NCBI GenBank assembly: GCA_963698435.1
Contig: CAVOQV010000005.1
Location: 558,001 to 622,000, forward strand
DNA from: Sva-07 sp963698435
GTDB taxonomy: Bacteria > Actinomycetota > Acidimicrobiia > Acidimicrobiales > Ilumatobacteraceae
Reading direction: 5' to 3'
DNA: 64,000 nucleotides
Positions within the stretch are counted from its first letter, which is position 1. Each line of letters starts with the position of its first letter. Positions 8,668 to 16,736 of the stretch are shown here, piece after piece. The translations under genes and the position numbers were made by a program. The notes under the pieces were generated by a model. The model was not told the DNA's origin and searched no databases. It saw only the letters and a program-made list of their open reading frames with translations.

Positions 8668-9470
8668 ATCACCCCGAGGAATTCGACCTCTCACACGAGC
8701 TGGCGCTGGCGCTCGACGTCGCCGATCTGGTCGACGCCTTCACGTTGCCCCACTTCCACGAGGCCGACTTCACGATCGACTGGAAACGCAACCAGACGGA
8801 GGTCACCGAGATCGACCGGCGCGCCGAGACGATGATCGTCGAGCAACTCGTACGCGAGCGGCCGACACACGGGGCGTTCGGCGAGGAACACGGAGTGGCC
8901 GGCGACCGGCGGTCGCCGTGGCGGTGGGTGATCGACCCGATCGACGGGACCTCCGGCTTCGTGCGCGGCATCCCGATCTGGGCCACCCTGATCGCGTTGA
9001 CGCACGCCGAGCGCGGCGCCGTGATGGGTGTCGTGTCGGCCCCGGCGCTCGGTCGCCGCTGGTGGGGCGGTCTCGGACTCGGCGCCTCGATGAGCGTGTT
9101 CGGCGACGACCGCCCGATCGTCGTGTCGACCGTCGACGACCTGGCCGAGGCTCAGGTGAGCATCACCCACAACCACGGCTGGGATGCGTTGGGCCTCACC
9201 GATGCGTTGGTACGACTTCAACAGCGGGCTCGTCGTTCGCGTGGTGTCGGCGACTTCTGGCAGCACATGTTGGTGGCCGAGGGGGCGATGGATGTCGCCG
9301 TCGATGCAGTCGGAGTGGCCCCGTACGACATCGCTGCGGTGAAACCGATCGTCGAGGCCGCGGGTGGCAGCCTCACCGACCGCTTCGGCGAGCCGACCCA
9401 CGAGCACGAGACTGCGATCAGCACCAACCGGCTCCTCCACGACGTGGTCCTCGCCGAACTCGGAACGTGA
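8664..9470 (+). CDS. Inositol monophosphatase family phosphatase (probably histidinol-phosphatase)
   Basis: A 268-residue Mg-dependent phosphatase of the IMPase superfamily. The metal-binding GEEH is at residues 73-76, WVIDPIDGTSGF at 88-99, and the C-terminal PYDIAAVKPIVEAAGG contributes the third metal Asp. The F-T-D/K-x-D pattern near the N terminus and its length resemble HisN-type histidinol-phosphatases of actinobacteria, but inositol-1-phosphatase is also possible. The GTG start overlaps the upstream TGA. Confidence 0.83.
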   Translation: MNHPEEFDLSHELALALDVADLVDAFTLPHFHEADFTIDWKRNQTEVTEIDRRAETMIVEQLVRERPTHGAFGEEHGVAGDRRSPWRWVIDPIDGTSGFVRGIPIWATLIALTHAERGAVMGVVSAPALGRRWWGGLGLGASMSVFGDDRPIVVSTVDDLAEAQVSITHNHGWDALGLTDALVRLQQRARRSRGVGDFWQHMLVAEGAMDVAVDAVGVAPYDIAAVKPIVEAAGGSLTDRFGEPTHEHETAISTNRLLHDVVLAELGT

Positions 9471-9511
9471 TGTTCATGATGTGCCAAGCACATCGCGGAC
9501 GTCGGCGCGGA

Positions 9512-9517
9512 TAGCGT
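9512..9517 (+). promoter_or_regulatory. -10 element of the PLP enzyme gene 9526
   Basis: TAGCGT, 8 nt before the ATG. Confidence 0.5.
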
Positions 9518-9525
9518 CGTCAGCC

Positions 9526-10728
9526 ATGTCGAGCGAGACACCGTCGCCATACGAGACTCCGGCACGTTCCGACGTGGCACCGGAGACGTTGGCGATCACG
9601 GCTGGCCGCTCGGCCAGCGGATCGTCACTGGCACCGGCGCTGTGGGCGTCGAGCACCTGGGAATCGGAAAGCCTCGACGATGCGCACCGCCGAGCCACCG
9701 CGTTGCGCCACGACGGCTTCTACTCGCGGTACTCGAATCCCACGGTTCGTTCGTTCGAACAGGCGATGGCCGAACTCGAAGGCGCCGAGGAGTCGCTCGC
9801 CTTCGCGTCCGGCATGGGCGCCATCGCATCGACCGTCTTTGCGTTGTGCTCCGCCGGCAGCCACATCGTCGCGCAGCGCCAGCTGTACGCCGGCACGCTC
9901 GCCTTCCTCCAGGGGCCGTGCCGTCGAATGGGTATCGACGTCACCTACGTCGACGTCGCCACCCCCGGCGCTTTCGCCGATGCCGTCGAGCCCGGCCGCA
10001 CGATGCTCGTCCTCGCGGAGACACCATCGAACCCACTGCTCGAGTTGGCCGACCTCGACGAGCTGGGCTCGATCAAGGGCCCGTTCACCGTGGTCGACTC
10101 GACGTTCGCCACACCGCTCGGCCAGCAACCGCTCGTGCACGGCGTCGACGTCTCCCTGCACTCGGCCACCAAGGGAATCGCCGGCCACAACGACGCCACG
10201 CTGGGCGTGATCTCCGGTGACGCCGACCTCCTCGGGGAGATCTGGGCCTATTCGGTGCTCCACGGTGCAACGCCGTCACCATTCGACGCGTTGAACGCGT
10301 TGCGCGGCCTTCGCACGATGGGGGTTCGCACGCGCCAGCAGAACGACACCGCCCGTTCCCTCTCGGTCACGCTGGCCGACCACCCAGAGGTCCGGGCCGT
10401 GCACTATCCGGGGCTGAGTGAGCACCCCCAGCACTCGCTGGCCACCAAGCAACTGCGTCAGTACGGCACGGTGCTGTCGTTCGAGGTCGCTGACCGGGAC
10501 ACGGCATCGGCACTGCTCGGCCGCCTTCGCACCGCGCGAGTGGCCACGTCACTCGGCGGGCCCGAGACGATCGTGTGCCACCCCTCGACGTCGACCCATG
10601 CGAGTCTCACGCCCGAGGAGAAGGCCGCCGCCGGCGTCAGCGAAGGGCTGCTGCGCGTGTCGGTCGGACTCGAAGACACCACCGACATCGTCGCCGACTT
10701 CGAACGAGCGCTCGAAACACCCGCCTGA
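9526..10728 (+). CDS. Cys/Met metabolism PLP-dependent enzyme (trans-sulfuration family)
   Basis: A 400-residue fold-type I PLP enzyme of the cystathionine gamma-synthase / gamma-lyase / O-acylhomoserine sulfhydrylase family. Landmarks are YSRYSNPT (phosphate binding from the neighbouring subunit), SGMGAI, D191 in VVDSTFATP, and the Schiff-base K216 in HSATKGIAGHND. The C-terminal SLGGPETIVCHPSTSTH is typical. Which of the reactions it performs cannot be told from sequence alone. It starts 55 bases after the phosphatase gene and has its own -10 element. Confidence 0.9.
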   Translation: MSSETPSPYETPARSDVAPETLAITAGRSASGSSLAPALWASSTWESESLDDAHRRATALRHDGFYSRYSNPTVRSFEQAMAELEGAEESLAFASGMGAIASTVFALCSAGSHIVAQRQLYAGTLAFLQGPCRRMGIDVTYVDVATPGAFADAVEPGRTMLVLAETPSNPLLELADLDELGSIKGPFTVVDSTFATPLGQQPLVHGVDVSLHSATKGIAGHNDATLGVISGDADLLGEIWAYSVLHGATPSPFDALNALRGLRTMGVRTRQQNDTARSLSVTLADHPEVRAVHYPGLSEHPQHSLATKQLRQYGTVLSFEVADRDTASALLGRLRTARVATSLGGPETIVCHPSTSTHASLTPEEKAAAGVSEGLLRVSVGLEDTTDIVADFERALETPA

Positions 10729-10745
10729 ACGTCGGCGCGCGGCGA

Positions 10746-11426
10746 TCACTCCTCGATCGGCAGCGGCGACGGCCCGAAGTTGAACCACCGGTCGATCACC
10801 GTCTCGATGTCGGCAGCGGTCCCGGTCCACTCGTAGTTGCGCACCTGCTCTCGGCTGCGACGTCCGAGGCGTGAGCGGAACAGTTCGAACACCGACACGC
10901 CCCGCAGGGTGACCGATGCAGCACTGCCGAGAGCACCGCTGACGACCGCCCGTTGGTCATCGAGTTCCACCGTCACCCGCACGCCGACACCGTCGATCGA
11001 TGCCAGACCGAACCCGGCGGTCTGCACGATCAGGTTGGATCGGTCGCCAGGACGACCGATCGCGTGCCGGACGTCGTGCTCGTGGCTGTGAGCGTCGAAC
11101 GGTGGCCGATGCTCGCCCATCGACTCGATCGCCGTGGCGAACACCGGTGTCTGCTCGGCCCATCGAGCGAGCAGTTCCGCAACACCGGCGTGACGGTTGC
11201 GTTCGATCTGGGCGGCGGTCCAGGCTTCGCCTGGGGCGCCCTCCATCCGGCCTGCCAGCGCATCGTCGGGGACTCCTGACACGTGCGACAACACGTCGCG
11301 CACCGTCCAACCGGGGGTACACGGAACCGAGGTCGTCCAGTCATCGTCGGACAGGCTCGACGCCAGGTCGTCGAACGAGGCATGAGCGAGCAGGTAGAGC
11401 TCGGCGATTCCCGGGGTCTCGGACAT
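10746..11426 (-). CDS. Maleylpyruvate isomerase-like (MDMPI/DinB) family protein
   Basis: A 226-residue protein of the mycothiol-dependent maleylpyruvate isomerase / DinB-like fold. The N-terminal four-helix part contains WTTSVPCTPGWTVRDVLSHVSG, the family hallmark; the metal His residues appear as H in LSHVSG and in HSHEHDVRHAIGRPG. The C-terminal part resembles the sterol-carrier-like MDMPI C domain. Such proteins are often mycothiol-dependent enzymes or detoxification proteins in actinobacteria; the substrate is unknown. It is divergent to a small acetyltransferase gene, with 54 bases between starts. Confidence 0.82.
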   Translation of the reverse strand: MSETPGIAELYLLAHASFDDLASSLSDDDWTTSVPCTPGWTVRDVLSHVSGVPDDALAGRMEGAPGEAWTAAQIERNRHAGVAELLARWAEQTPVFATAIESMGEHRPPFDAHSHEHDVRHAIGRPGDRSNLIVQTAGFGLASIDGVGVRVTVELDDQRAVVSGALGSAASVTLRGVSVFELFRSRLGRRSREQVRNYEWTGTAADIETVIDRWFNFGPSPLPIEE

Positions 11427-11480
11427 CTTCCGAGCCTGCCACAGGTGCGACCGGCCGCCGGGTGCGCCACACTCTCCCAG

Positions 11481-11759
11481 ATGGACGGAACCATCGTGAC
11501 CCGGCACGACGATCTCGGACGGTTCGAGCTGGACGTCGACGGAGAGACCGTTGCCTTTGCCGAGTTCTCCACCGCCGGTGACGTGATCACCATCCCGTAC
11601 ATCGAGACCGATCCGGCGAGGCGGGGCCGCGGGTACTCCGTCGTCCTCATGGACGCCGTCGCCGACGACGTCCGCCGCCGCGGCCAGTCGGTAAACGCGA
11701 CATGTGCGGTGGCTCGCGCGCATCTCGCCCGACATGCTCCGGACGTATTGGTGCGCTGA
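11481..11759 (+). CDS. Small GNAT-type N-acetyltransferase (YjdJ-like)
   Basis: A 92-residue protein with the compact acetyltransferase pattern of the Gcn5-related YjdJ/GATD family: a beta sheet ending in ITIPYIETDPARRGRGYSVVLMDAVADDVRRRG, where RRGRGYS is the acetyl-CoA pyrophosphate loop. Then a short strand and helix. These single-domain forms act on unknown substrates. The next gene starts one base after its stop. Confidence 0.8.
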   Translation: MDGTIVTRHDDLGRFELDVDGETVAFAEFSTAGDVITIPYIETDPARRGRGYSVVLMDAVADDVRRRGQSVNATCAVARAHLARHAPDVLVR

Positions 11760-11760
11760 G

Positions 11761-12057
11761 GTGTGCCGCAACATCACCACGCTGCGAGGCCTCGACCCGG
11801 CGGCGACGCCAGAGGAGATCGAGGCAGGAGCGCGTCAGTACGTTCGCAAGATCAGCGGCGTGCAGAAGACGTCGGCTGCAACCGAGGATCCGTTCGAGCG
11901 GGCTGTCGCCGAGATCACTGCGATCACGACACGCCTCCTCGCCGAACTCCCACCCAGGAAGTCACCCCCGAAACAGCATCCACCCCTGCGCCGCCGCAGT
12001 GAGCCCACCCTGACCAGGCCGGCCCCAACCTGCTGCGAGCCTCGCGATCAGGAATAG
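11761..12057 (+). CDS. DUF2277 family protein
   Basis: A 98-residue protein of the DUF2277 family, whose members begin M-C-R-N-I-x-x-L-R. The GTG at 11761 gives VCRNITTLRGLDPAATPEEI, so it is the right start even though the frame is open further upstream. It continues with ARQYVRKISGVQKTS and ends in a long basic, Pro-rich tail (after LAELPPRK) that most members lack. It is coupled to the acetyltransferase gene and overlaps the convergent nfu gene by 10 bases at the 3' end. The function is unknown. Confidence 0.82.
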   Translation: MCRNITTLRGLDPAATPEEIEAGARQYVRKISGVQKTSAATEDPFERAVAEITAITTRLLAELPPRKSPPKQHPPLRRRSEPTLTRPAPTCCEPRDQE

Positions 12058-12692
12058 AACGGGTTCTCGCCGGTGGAATGATCGGTGAGGTCGCGGACGC
12101 GCTGGACGCCGTCGATGGCATCGACGAGCATCGTCTGGACTCCGTCGAGCATCGTCTGCTTGCTCATCGAGCAACCATGGCAACCGCCACCCATGGTGAG
12201 GAATGCGGTGCCCTCGCCGTCGTGGCCGACGTAGGTGACGAACCCGCCGTGCGCAGCGAGTGCGGGATTGACTTCGGTGGCCACGAGCGCATCGATCTCG
12301 GCGGACAGCTCGTCGTCGGCGGTCAGCCCGTCGACGGAGGGCGCCAGCGGCCGGTTCGGGTTGCGGATCACGAGACCCTGAGTGCTCGTGTAGTCGAGCG
12401 TGGCTCCGGTGAGCAGCGCGACGTCATCACCCGGGATGATCACCTTCATGCCATCGTGCGTGCGAACCTCGTCGGTGAACGCCGCGGTCAGGAACTCCTC
12501 GAACGACAAGTCGTAGCGGAACTCCTCGCCGGCGTCGGAAGCGATCGCAAGACGAAGCCCGAGCTTGTCACCGTCGACCTCGTCGTCGCGCAGTTCGCGC
12601 AGGTGCTCGAGCGCTTCGGGCGTCACCGTGATGATCGGCTCGCTGGGGCTCGCTCCGTCTGTCTCCGCGGCCATGGCTTCGAGGGGACTCAT
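12048..12692 (-). CDS. nfuA: Nfu-type Fe-S cluster carrier (HesB-like + NifU C-terminal domain)
   Basis: A 214-residue two-domain iron-sulfur carrier. Residues ~20-112 resemble the A-type (IscA/HesB) domain but lack its Cys residues, and residues ~127-200 are the NifU C-terminal domain with the cluster-binding C171-H-G-C174 in MGGGCHGCSMSKQT. This layout is that of E. coli NfuA, which receives 4Fe-4S clusters and hands them to apo-proteins. TAGCCT lies 7 nt before the ATG. Confidence 0.9.
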   Translation of the reverse strand: MSPLEAMAAETDGASPSEPIITVTPEALEHLRELRDDEVDGDKLGLRLAIASDAGEEFRYDLSFEEFLTAAFTDEVRTHDGMKVIIPGDDVALLTGATLDYTSTQGLVIRNPNRPLAPSVDGLTADDELSAEIDALVATEVNPALAAHGGFVTYVGHDGEGTAFLTMGGGCHGCSMSKQTMLDGVQTMLVDAIDGVQRVRDLTDHSTGENPFYS

Positions 12693-12699
12693 CTTGTCG

Positions 12700-12705
12700 A
12701 GGCTA
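12700..12705 (-). promoter_or_regulatory. -10 element of nfuA (leaderless)
   Basis: TAGCCT on the minus strand, 7 nt before the ATG at 12692. Confidence 0.5.
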
Positions 12706-12771
12706 CCGGCGACCCCTCTTCGGGGGAACGCTGGGCGGCCGGCGCCTCGTTTGCCACGCGTCTCGATGACC

Positions 12772-12777
12772 TACTCT
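12772..12777 (+). promoter_or_regulatory. -10 element of the CDF-EamA pair
   Basis: TACTCT, 6 nt before the GTG at 12784. It supports that GTG over the ATG at 12766, which would lie upstream of the hexamer. Confidence 0.5.
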
Positions 12778-12783
12778 CGCCCG

Positions 12784-13740
12784 GTGACCGACGGCAGCCG
12801 CAAGGCGATCTTCGCAGCGTTCTTCGCCAACCTCGGGATTGCGATCAGCAAGTTCGTCGGCTTCCTGATCACCGGTTCCGCGAGCCTCCTCGCCGAGACG
12901 ATTCACTCCGCTGCCGACACGGGCAACCAGTTGCTGCTGTTCTTCGGCGGCCAACGTGCTCGCAAGTCGGCCACGCCCGAGCATCCGTTCGGCTACGGCC
13001 GCGAACGCTACTTCTGGTCGTTCGCGGTCGCGCTGGTGCTCTTCTCGATGGGCGGCATGTTCGCGCTCTACGAGGGCATCCAGAAGTTCCGCGACCCGCA
13101 CGAGGTCGAGAGCCTGGGAGTGGCGGTCACGATCCTGGTGGTGGCGATCGTGTTGGAGTCGTTCTCCTTGCGCACCGCCGTCCGGGAGTCGAACCACGTC
13201 CGTCCCCCCGGAACGAGCTGGTGGCGATTCATCCGAGGCACGAAGCAGCCGGAACTGCCGGTCGTGTTGCTGGAGGACGTCGGAGCCCTCACCGGGCTGT
13301 TCCTCGCGCTGGGAGGCGTGCTGATGGCGCACTTCACCGAGGACGCCCGGTGGGACGCGGTCGGCTCGATCAGCATCGGCCTGTTGCTGATCGTCGTCGC
13401 CGCGGTGCTCGCCATCGAGATGAAGAGCCTGTTGATCGGCGAGTCGGCGTCAGCCGATGCGCGCGACACGATCGTCCGAGCGATCGAGTCGAGTGCGCAT
13501 GTCGATCAACTGATCCATCTCCGGACCGAGCACATCGGTCCCGACGAAGTTCTGGTCGGTGCCAAGGTCGAGTACGCGTCGACGCTGTCGGCGGATCAAC
13601 TGGTCGCCGCGATCAACTCCACCGAGGACGCCATCCGCGCCGCCGTACCGTCGGCAACCGTGATCTACCTCGAACCCGACCTGCATCGCAGCGACCACCC
13701 CGACCTGTTGGCACAGACGGACGGACCGGGCACACACTGA
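12784..13740 (+). CDS. Cation diffusion facilitator (CDF) family transporter
   Basis: A 318-residue membrane protein with about six transmembrane helices and a C-terminal cytoplasmic domain, exporting divalent metals (Zn, Co, Cd or Mn/Fe). The helix 2 metal motif reads HSAADTGNQ (H-x-x-x-D), and the HPFGYGRERYFWSF loop is typical of the family. The second metal pair is in helix 5 (ALLED-type segment VVLLEDVGALTG). The GTG start is set by the -10 element; an ATG six codons upstream (12766) is possible. Its stop overlaps the ATG of the next transporter gene by one base. Confidence 0.88.
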   Translation: MTDGSRKAIFAAFFANLGIAISKFVGFLITGSASLLAETIHSAADTGNQLLLFFGGQRARKSATPEHPFGYGRERYFWSFAVALVLFSMGGMFALYEGIQKFRDPHEVESLGVAVTILVVAIVLESFSLRTAVRESNHVRPPGTSWWRFIRGTKQPELPVVLLEDVGALTGLFLALGGVLMAHFTEDARWDAVGSISIGLLLIVVAAVLAIEMKSLLIGESASADARDTIVRAIESSAHVDQLIHLRTEHIGPDEVLVGAKVEYASTLSADQLVAAINSTEDAIRAAVPSATVIYLEPDLHRSDHPDLLAQTDGPGTH

Positions 13741-14672
13741 TGGCCGACCGCCTCAGCGGGCGAACGCTCGGGCTGCTTGCGATGACGGTGGCCGTCGTGA
13801 GCTTCTCGACGAGCTCGGTACTGATCAAGTGGTCGGAGTCGACCGGTTCGGTCATCGCCTTCTGGCGCATGATCGGTGCCGTCATCGGATGGTGGACCGT
13901 GATCACCTTCACTCGCGTGCGGTCCGGGCGCCCGGCGCCGACCGCCTCGACGTGGCGCCTGGCGCTGGCTCCGGGTCTCGCCTTCGGAGCCAACATCGCC
14001 CTGTTCTTCACCGCGATCACCAAGACGAGCATCGCTCACGCCGAGTTCATCACCGCCCTCACGCCGCTCGTACTCCTGCCCGCCGGCGCCTTCTTCTTCG
14101 GTGAACGACCGAACTGGAATGCCCTGCGATGGGGATTGATCTCGATCGTCGGAGTGTCGCTGGTGTTGTTCTTCGGACCGGACCAGGGCGTGTCGTCGCT
14201 CTCGGGCGACCTGCTGATGCTCGGCGTGATCACACTGTGGACCACCTACCTCCTGACGTCGAAACGGGCCCGCGCTGCGGGCGTCAACACGTTGGACTTC
14301 ATGGCGTGCATGATGCCGATCGGCGTGCTCACCGCCGGCCCGATCGCCGCGATCATCGCCGGCACCGACGTGTTCGGGCTGAGCGCCAAGGGCTGGCTGG
14401 TCGTCGGCATCCTCACGCTGCTCACGGGCATGCTCAGCCACGGCTGCATCGTGTTCGCGCAGCAACACATCCCGGTTGCGACGATCGGCATCATGCAGAC
14501 CGCGCAACCCGCGCTCGCGGTCTTCTTCGCGTTCTTGATCCTCGGCGAGGAAGTGCGGCCACCGCAGGTGCTCGGCATGGCGCTGGTGATCACCGGGCTG
14601 GCGCTGTTCACCGTCGCCGGTTCACGCTCGGCGACGGTCTCGACCCCGGCGACACCGGTCGAAGCCGTGTGA
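13740..14672 (+). CDS. EamA/DMT family transporter
   Basis: A 310-residue inner-membrane protein with ten predicted helices in two EamA (drug/metabolite transporter) repeats, roughly residues 10-140 and 160-295. ITKTSIAHAEFITALTPL and MQTAQPALAVFFAFLILGE are the matching repeat ends, each with the family E/Q after helix 5. It probably exports or imports a small metabolite. The ATG overlaps the CDF stop (TGATG), so the two transporters are co-translated. Confidence 0.87.
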   Translation: MADRLSGRTLGLLAMTVAVVSFSTSSVLIKWSESTGSVIAFWRMIGAVIGWWTVITFTRVRSGRPAPTASTWRLALAPGLAFGANIALFFTAITKTSIAHAEFITALTPLVLLPAGAFFFGERPNWNALRWGLISIVGVSLVLFFGPDQGVSSLSGDLLMLGVITLWTTYLLTSKRARAAGVNTLDFMACMMPIGVLTAGPIAAIIAGTDVFGLSAKGWLVVGILTLLTGMLSHGCIVFAQQHIPVATIGIMQTAQPALAVFFAFLILGEEVRPPQVLGMALVITGLALFTVAGSRSATVSTPATPVEAV

Positions 14673-14704
14673 GCCGTTTCGGAACACTTCGCCCGCGGTG
14701 ACCG

Positions 14705-15691
14705 TCAACCGGTGAGGAGCGCCGCGAAACGGCGCCGCCACTCGACCGACAAGCGGTCGGCCCGAACGCTGACCGTTGCCGACTGGTCGAGGGGCAACAC
14801 CCCGTCGATGCGTTCCAGCATCGACTTGTCCTCGGCACCGATCGCCCGATCGAATGCCAGGAACTCCTCGGTCGAGACATCGTGATCGTGGTTGCGCCAC
14901 GACACGAACGTGAACAGCGACGTCACGTCGTCGATCGGCGTGGTGCACAGCAGCAGGACTCGGTCGTGGCCGATGCGAGGACCCGATTCGTAGTACGTGT
15001 TCGAGCGCACCACGAACGGCAGGTGGAACGCCGTCGACATGCGCTGGCGGACGTCGCCGCCGCGCTCGTCGTGGACCTCCACGGTGTACTCGTAGCCGGT
15101 GAAGTCGGCGTCGAGCTTTTCGACGTGGACCGACGCGACGATCGGGTCGGTGTCGGGCCCGATCGTGCCGGCGTGCACGTACGGGAAATGGGCGACGTCG
15201 CAGAAGTTGTCCGCCATCCGCGTGGCCGACGCGTGCCAGACCTCGATCCCAGCGGTCTCCCGACGGAACGACGCGTCCGCATCCTGCGGGATCTCGGGCA
15301 GCTCGCAGGTGGGCGTACCGGGGCACAGCCACACGAGGCCGTAGCGTTCACGCACGGGCGCGACTCGCAGGTTGGCGGCCGCCGGGATCGGCCCACCGGG
15401 ACCCGACGAGGGCACCTCGACACACGCTCCGTGTCCGTCGAACGACCACGCATGGTACGGACACACGAGGCAGCCGTTCGTGACCGTGCCGTCCGACAGC
15501 GGCGCCTCGCGGTGTGGGCACCGGTCGGGTGCCGCCGACACGCCGCCGTCCCGCCCCCGCCAGAGCACGAATCGTTCGCCGAGGAGCGTCACCCCCAGCG
15601 GGGCATCACGGATGTCGGTCGCGTCCGCTACCACGTACCACTGGGTGCGCATCGCCGGATTCGCACAGAACGACTCGGTGCGCGGATCCAC
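14705..15691 (-). CDS. Rieske non-haem iron oxygenase, alpha subunit
   Basis: A 328-residue ring-hydroxylating or demethylating oxygenase of the vanillate O-demethylase / pheophorbide-a-oxygenase-like type. The Rieske 2Fe-2S ligands are C58-P-H60 and C77-P-Y-H80. The mononuclear iron site is in RMADNFCDVAHFPYVH. GTG start at 15691 chosen because TACGCT lies 7 nt upstream and VDPRTESFCANPAMRTQWYVV aligns with family N termini; longer forms starting further upstream are less likely. No reductase gene is adjacent, so electrons must come from elsewhere. Confidence 0.87.
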   Translation of the reverse strand: MDPRTESFCANPAMRTQWYVVADATDIRDAPLGVTLLGERFVLWRGRDGGVSAAPDRCPHREAPLSDGTVTNGCLVCPYHAWSFDGHGACVEVPSSGPGGPIPAAANLRVAPVRERYGLVWLCPGTPTCELPEIPQDADASFRRETAGIEVWHASATRMADNFCDVAHFPYVHAGTIGPDTDPIVASVHVEKLDADFTGYEYTVEVHDERGGDVRQRMSTAFHLPFVVRSNTYYESGPRIGHDRVLLLCTTPIDDVTSLFTFVSWRNHDHDVSTEEFLAFDRAIGAEDKSMLERIDGVLPLDQSATVSVRADRLSVEWRRRFAALLTG

Positions 15692-15698
15692 GTGAGCG

Positions 15699-15704
15699 AG
15701 CGTA
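15699..15704 (-). promoter_or_regulatory. -10 element of the Rieske oxygenase gene
   Basis: TACGCT on the minus strand, 7 nt before the GTG at 15691. Confidence 0.5.
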
Positions 15705-15740
15705 CCCATCCTCACCCGAGCCATCTCCAGCAACGGGCCG

Positions 15741-15787
15741 TTCTCGTGAACACCGCCGTGCGCTGACCGCGAACGTGTTCGCGAGAA
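15741..15787. repeat. 47-nt palindromic element, copy 1
   Basis: Arms TTCTCGTGAAC and GTTCGCGAGAA (10 of 11 paired) enclose 25 variable bases. It lies between the divergent Rieske and surE genes. The same 47-nt geometry is found at 31935, 34721 and 45596. Confidence 0.7.
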
Positions 15788-15866
15788 GGGCGAACCACGA
15801 CCGAGCGTCGCCGATCGTTCATCCTCCGTTCAGCCGAATGTCGGACGGGGCTGCGAGGATGGGACC

Positions 15867-16706
15867 ATGCGCATCCTCGTGACGAATGACGACGGCATCG
15901 ACTCGATCGGCTTGCACGTGCTGGCCCGGGCGATCTGCGAACTCGACGGAGACCACGAGGTCCACATCGTCGCCCCCGACCAGGAGTTCTCCGGTGCGGG
16001 GGCCGCGCTCGGCGCGCTGCACCTGATCAAGCCCGAGGTGCGACGGGCCCACATCGAGGACTGCGAGGCGACGGCGATCTGGAAGGTCAGCGGTCCGCCG
16101 GCGCTGTGCGTGATGTTCGCCCGGCTCGGCGCCTTCGGAGCCCCGTTCGACCTGATCGTCAGCGGCATCAACCCCGGAGCGAACGTCGGACGGGCCGTGT
16201 ACCACTCGGGCACGGTCGGCGCTGCGCTGACCGGACGCAACGGCGGCATCTCCGGCATCGCCGTCAGCCAGGCCGTCACGGGATTCGGCGTCGAGGGGCA
16301 GGGCTGGGACGAGTCGATCGCCAGCCAGCACTGGGACAGCGCGGCCACCGTTGCCAAGGCGGTCGCTCAGGCGCTGGTCGACGACATCCCGCTCGACCCC
16401 GTCGTGGTCAACATCAACGTGCCCGACGCTCCGATCGAGGAGTTCGGTACGTGGCAGTTCGCCGAGGTGGGCACGGCGCCGCCTCGCTCGATGGCCGACG
16501 CCACGTTGAAGCCGATCCCCGGACACGAGGACGCTTACACCGTCGAGATGGGCTGGGGCGACATGGTGCAGCTCGCGCCCGAGACCGACGGCGGGATCGT
16601 CGAGCGCAACGAGGTGGCGATCACGTACCTGACGCGCCTCGCCCACCACGACCGGCCCGACCTGGGCTCGATCACGAAGTCGCTCGACTCGCTGCTGTCG
16701 TCCTGA
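15867..16706 (+). CDS. surE: 5'/3'-nucleotidase SurE
   Basis: A 279-residue metal-dependent nucleotidase removing phosphate from nucleoside monophosphates. The metal-binding N7-D8-D9 is in ILVTNDDGIDS; SGINPGANVGRAVYHSGTVGAA holds the conserved S-G-x-N and phosphate-contacting residues. The S in the substrate loop (PDQEFSGAGAAL) is also kept. Length is slightly above the usual ~250. It stands alone, convergent with the propeller-like gene. Confidence 0.93.
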   Translation: MRILVTNDDGIDSIGLHVLARAICELDGDHEVHIVAPDQEFSGAGAALGALHLIKPEVRRAHIEDCEATAIWKVSGPPALCVMFARLGAFGAPFDLIVSGINPGANVGRAVYHSGTVGAALTGRNGGISGIAVSQAVTGFGVEGQGWDESIASQHWDSAATVAKAVAQALVDDIPLDPVVVNINVPDAPIEEFGTWQFAEVGTAPPRSMADATLKPIPGHEDAYTVEMGWGDMVQLAPETDGGIVERNEVAITYLTRLAHHDRPDLGSITKSLDSLLSS

Positions 16707-16736
16707 CGGGTTCGATCGTCCGACCGTCGACGACTG

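Noticed and set aside
12078..13739. Long plus-strand open frame upstream of the EamA gene, across nfuA and the CDF gene
   Set aside because: It reads the complement of nfuA and an alternative frame of the CDF gene; only the part from 13740 has protein-family features.
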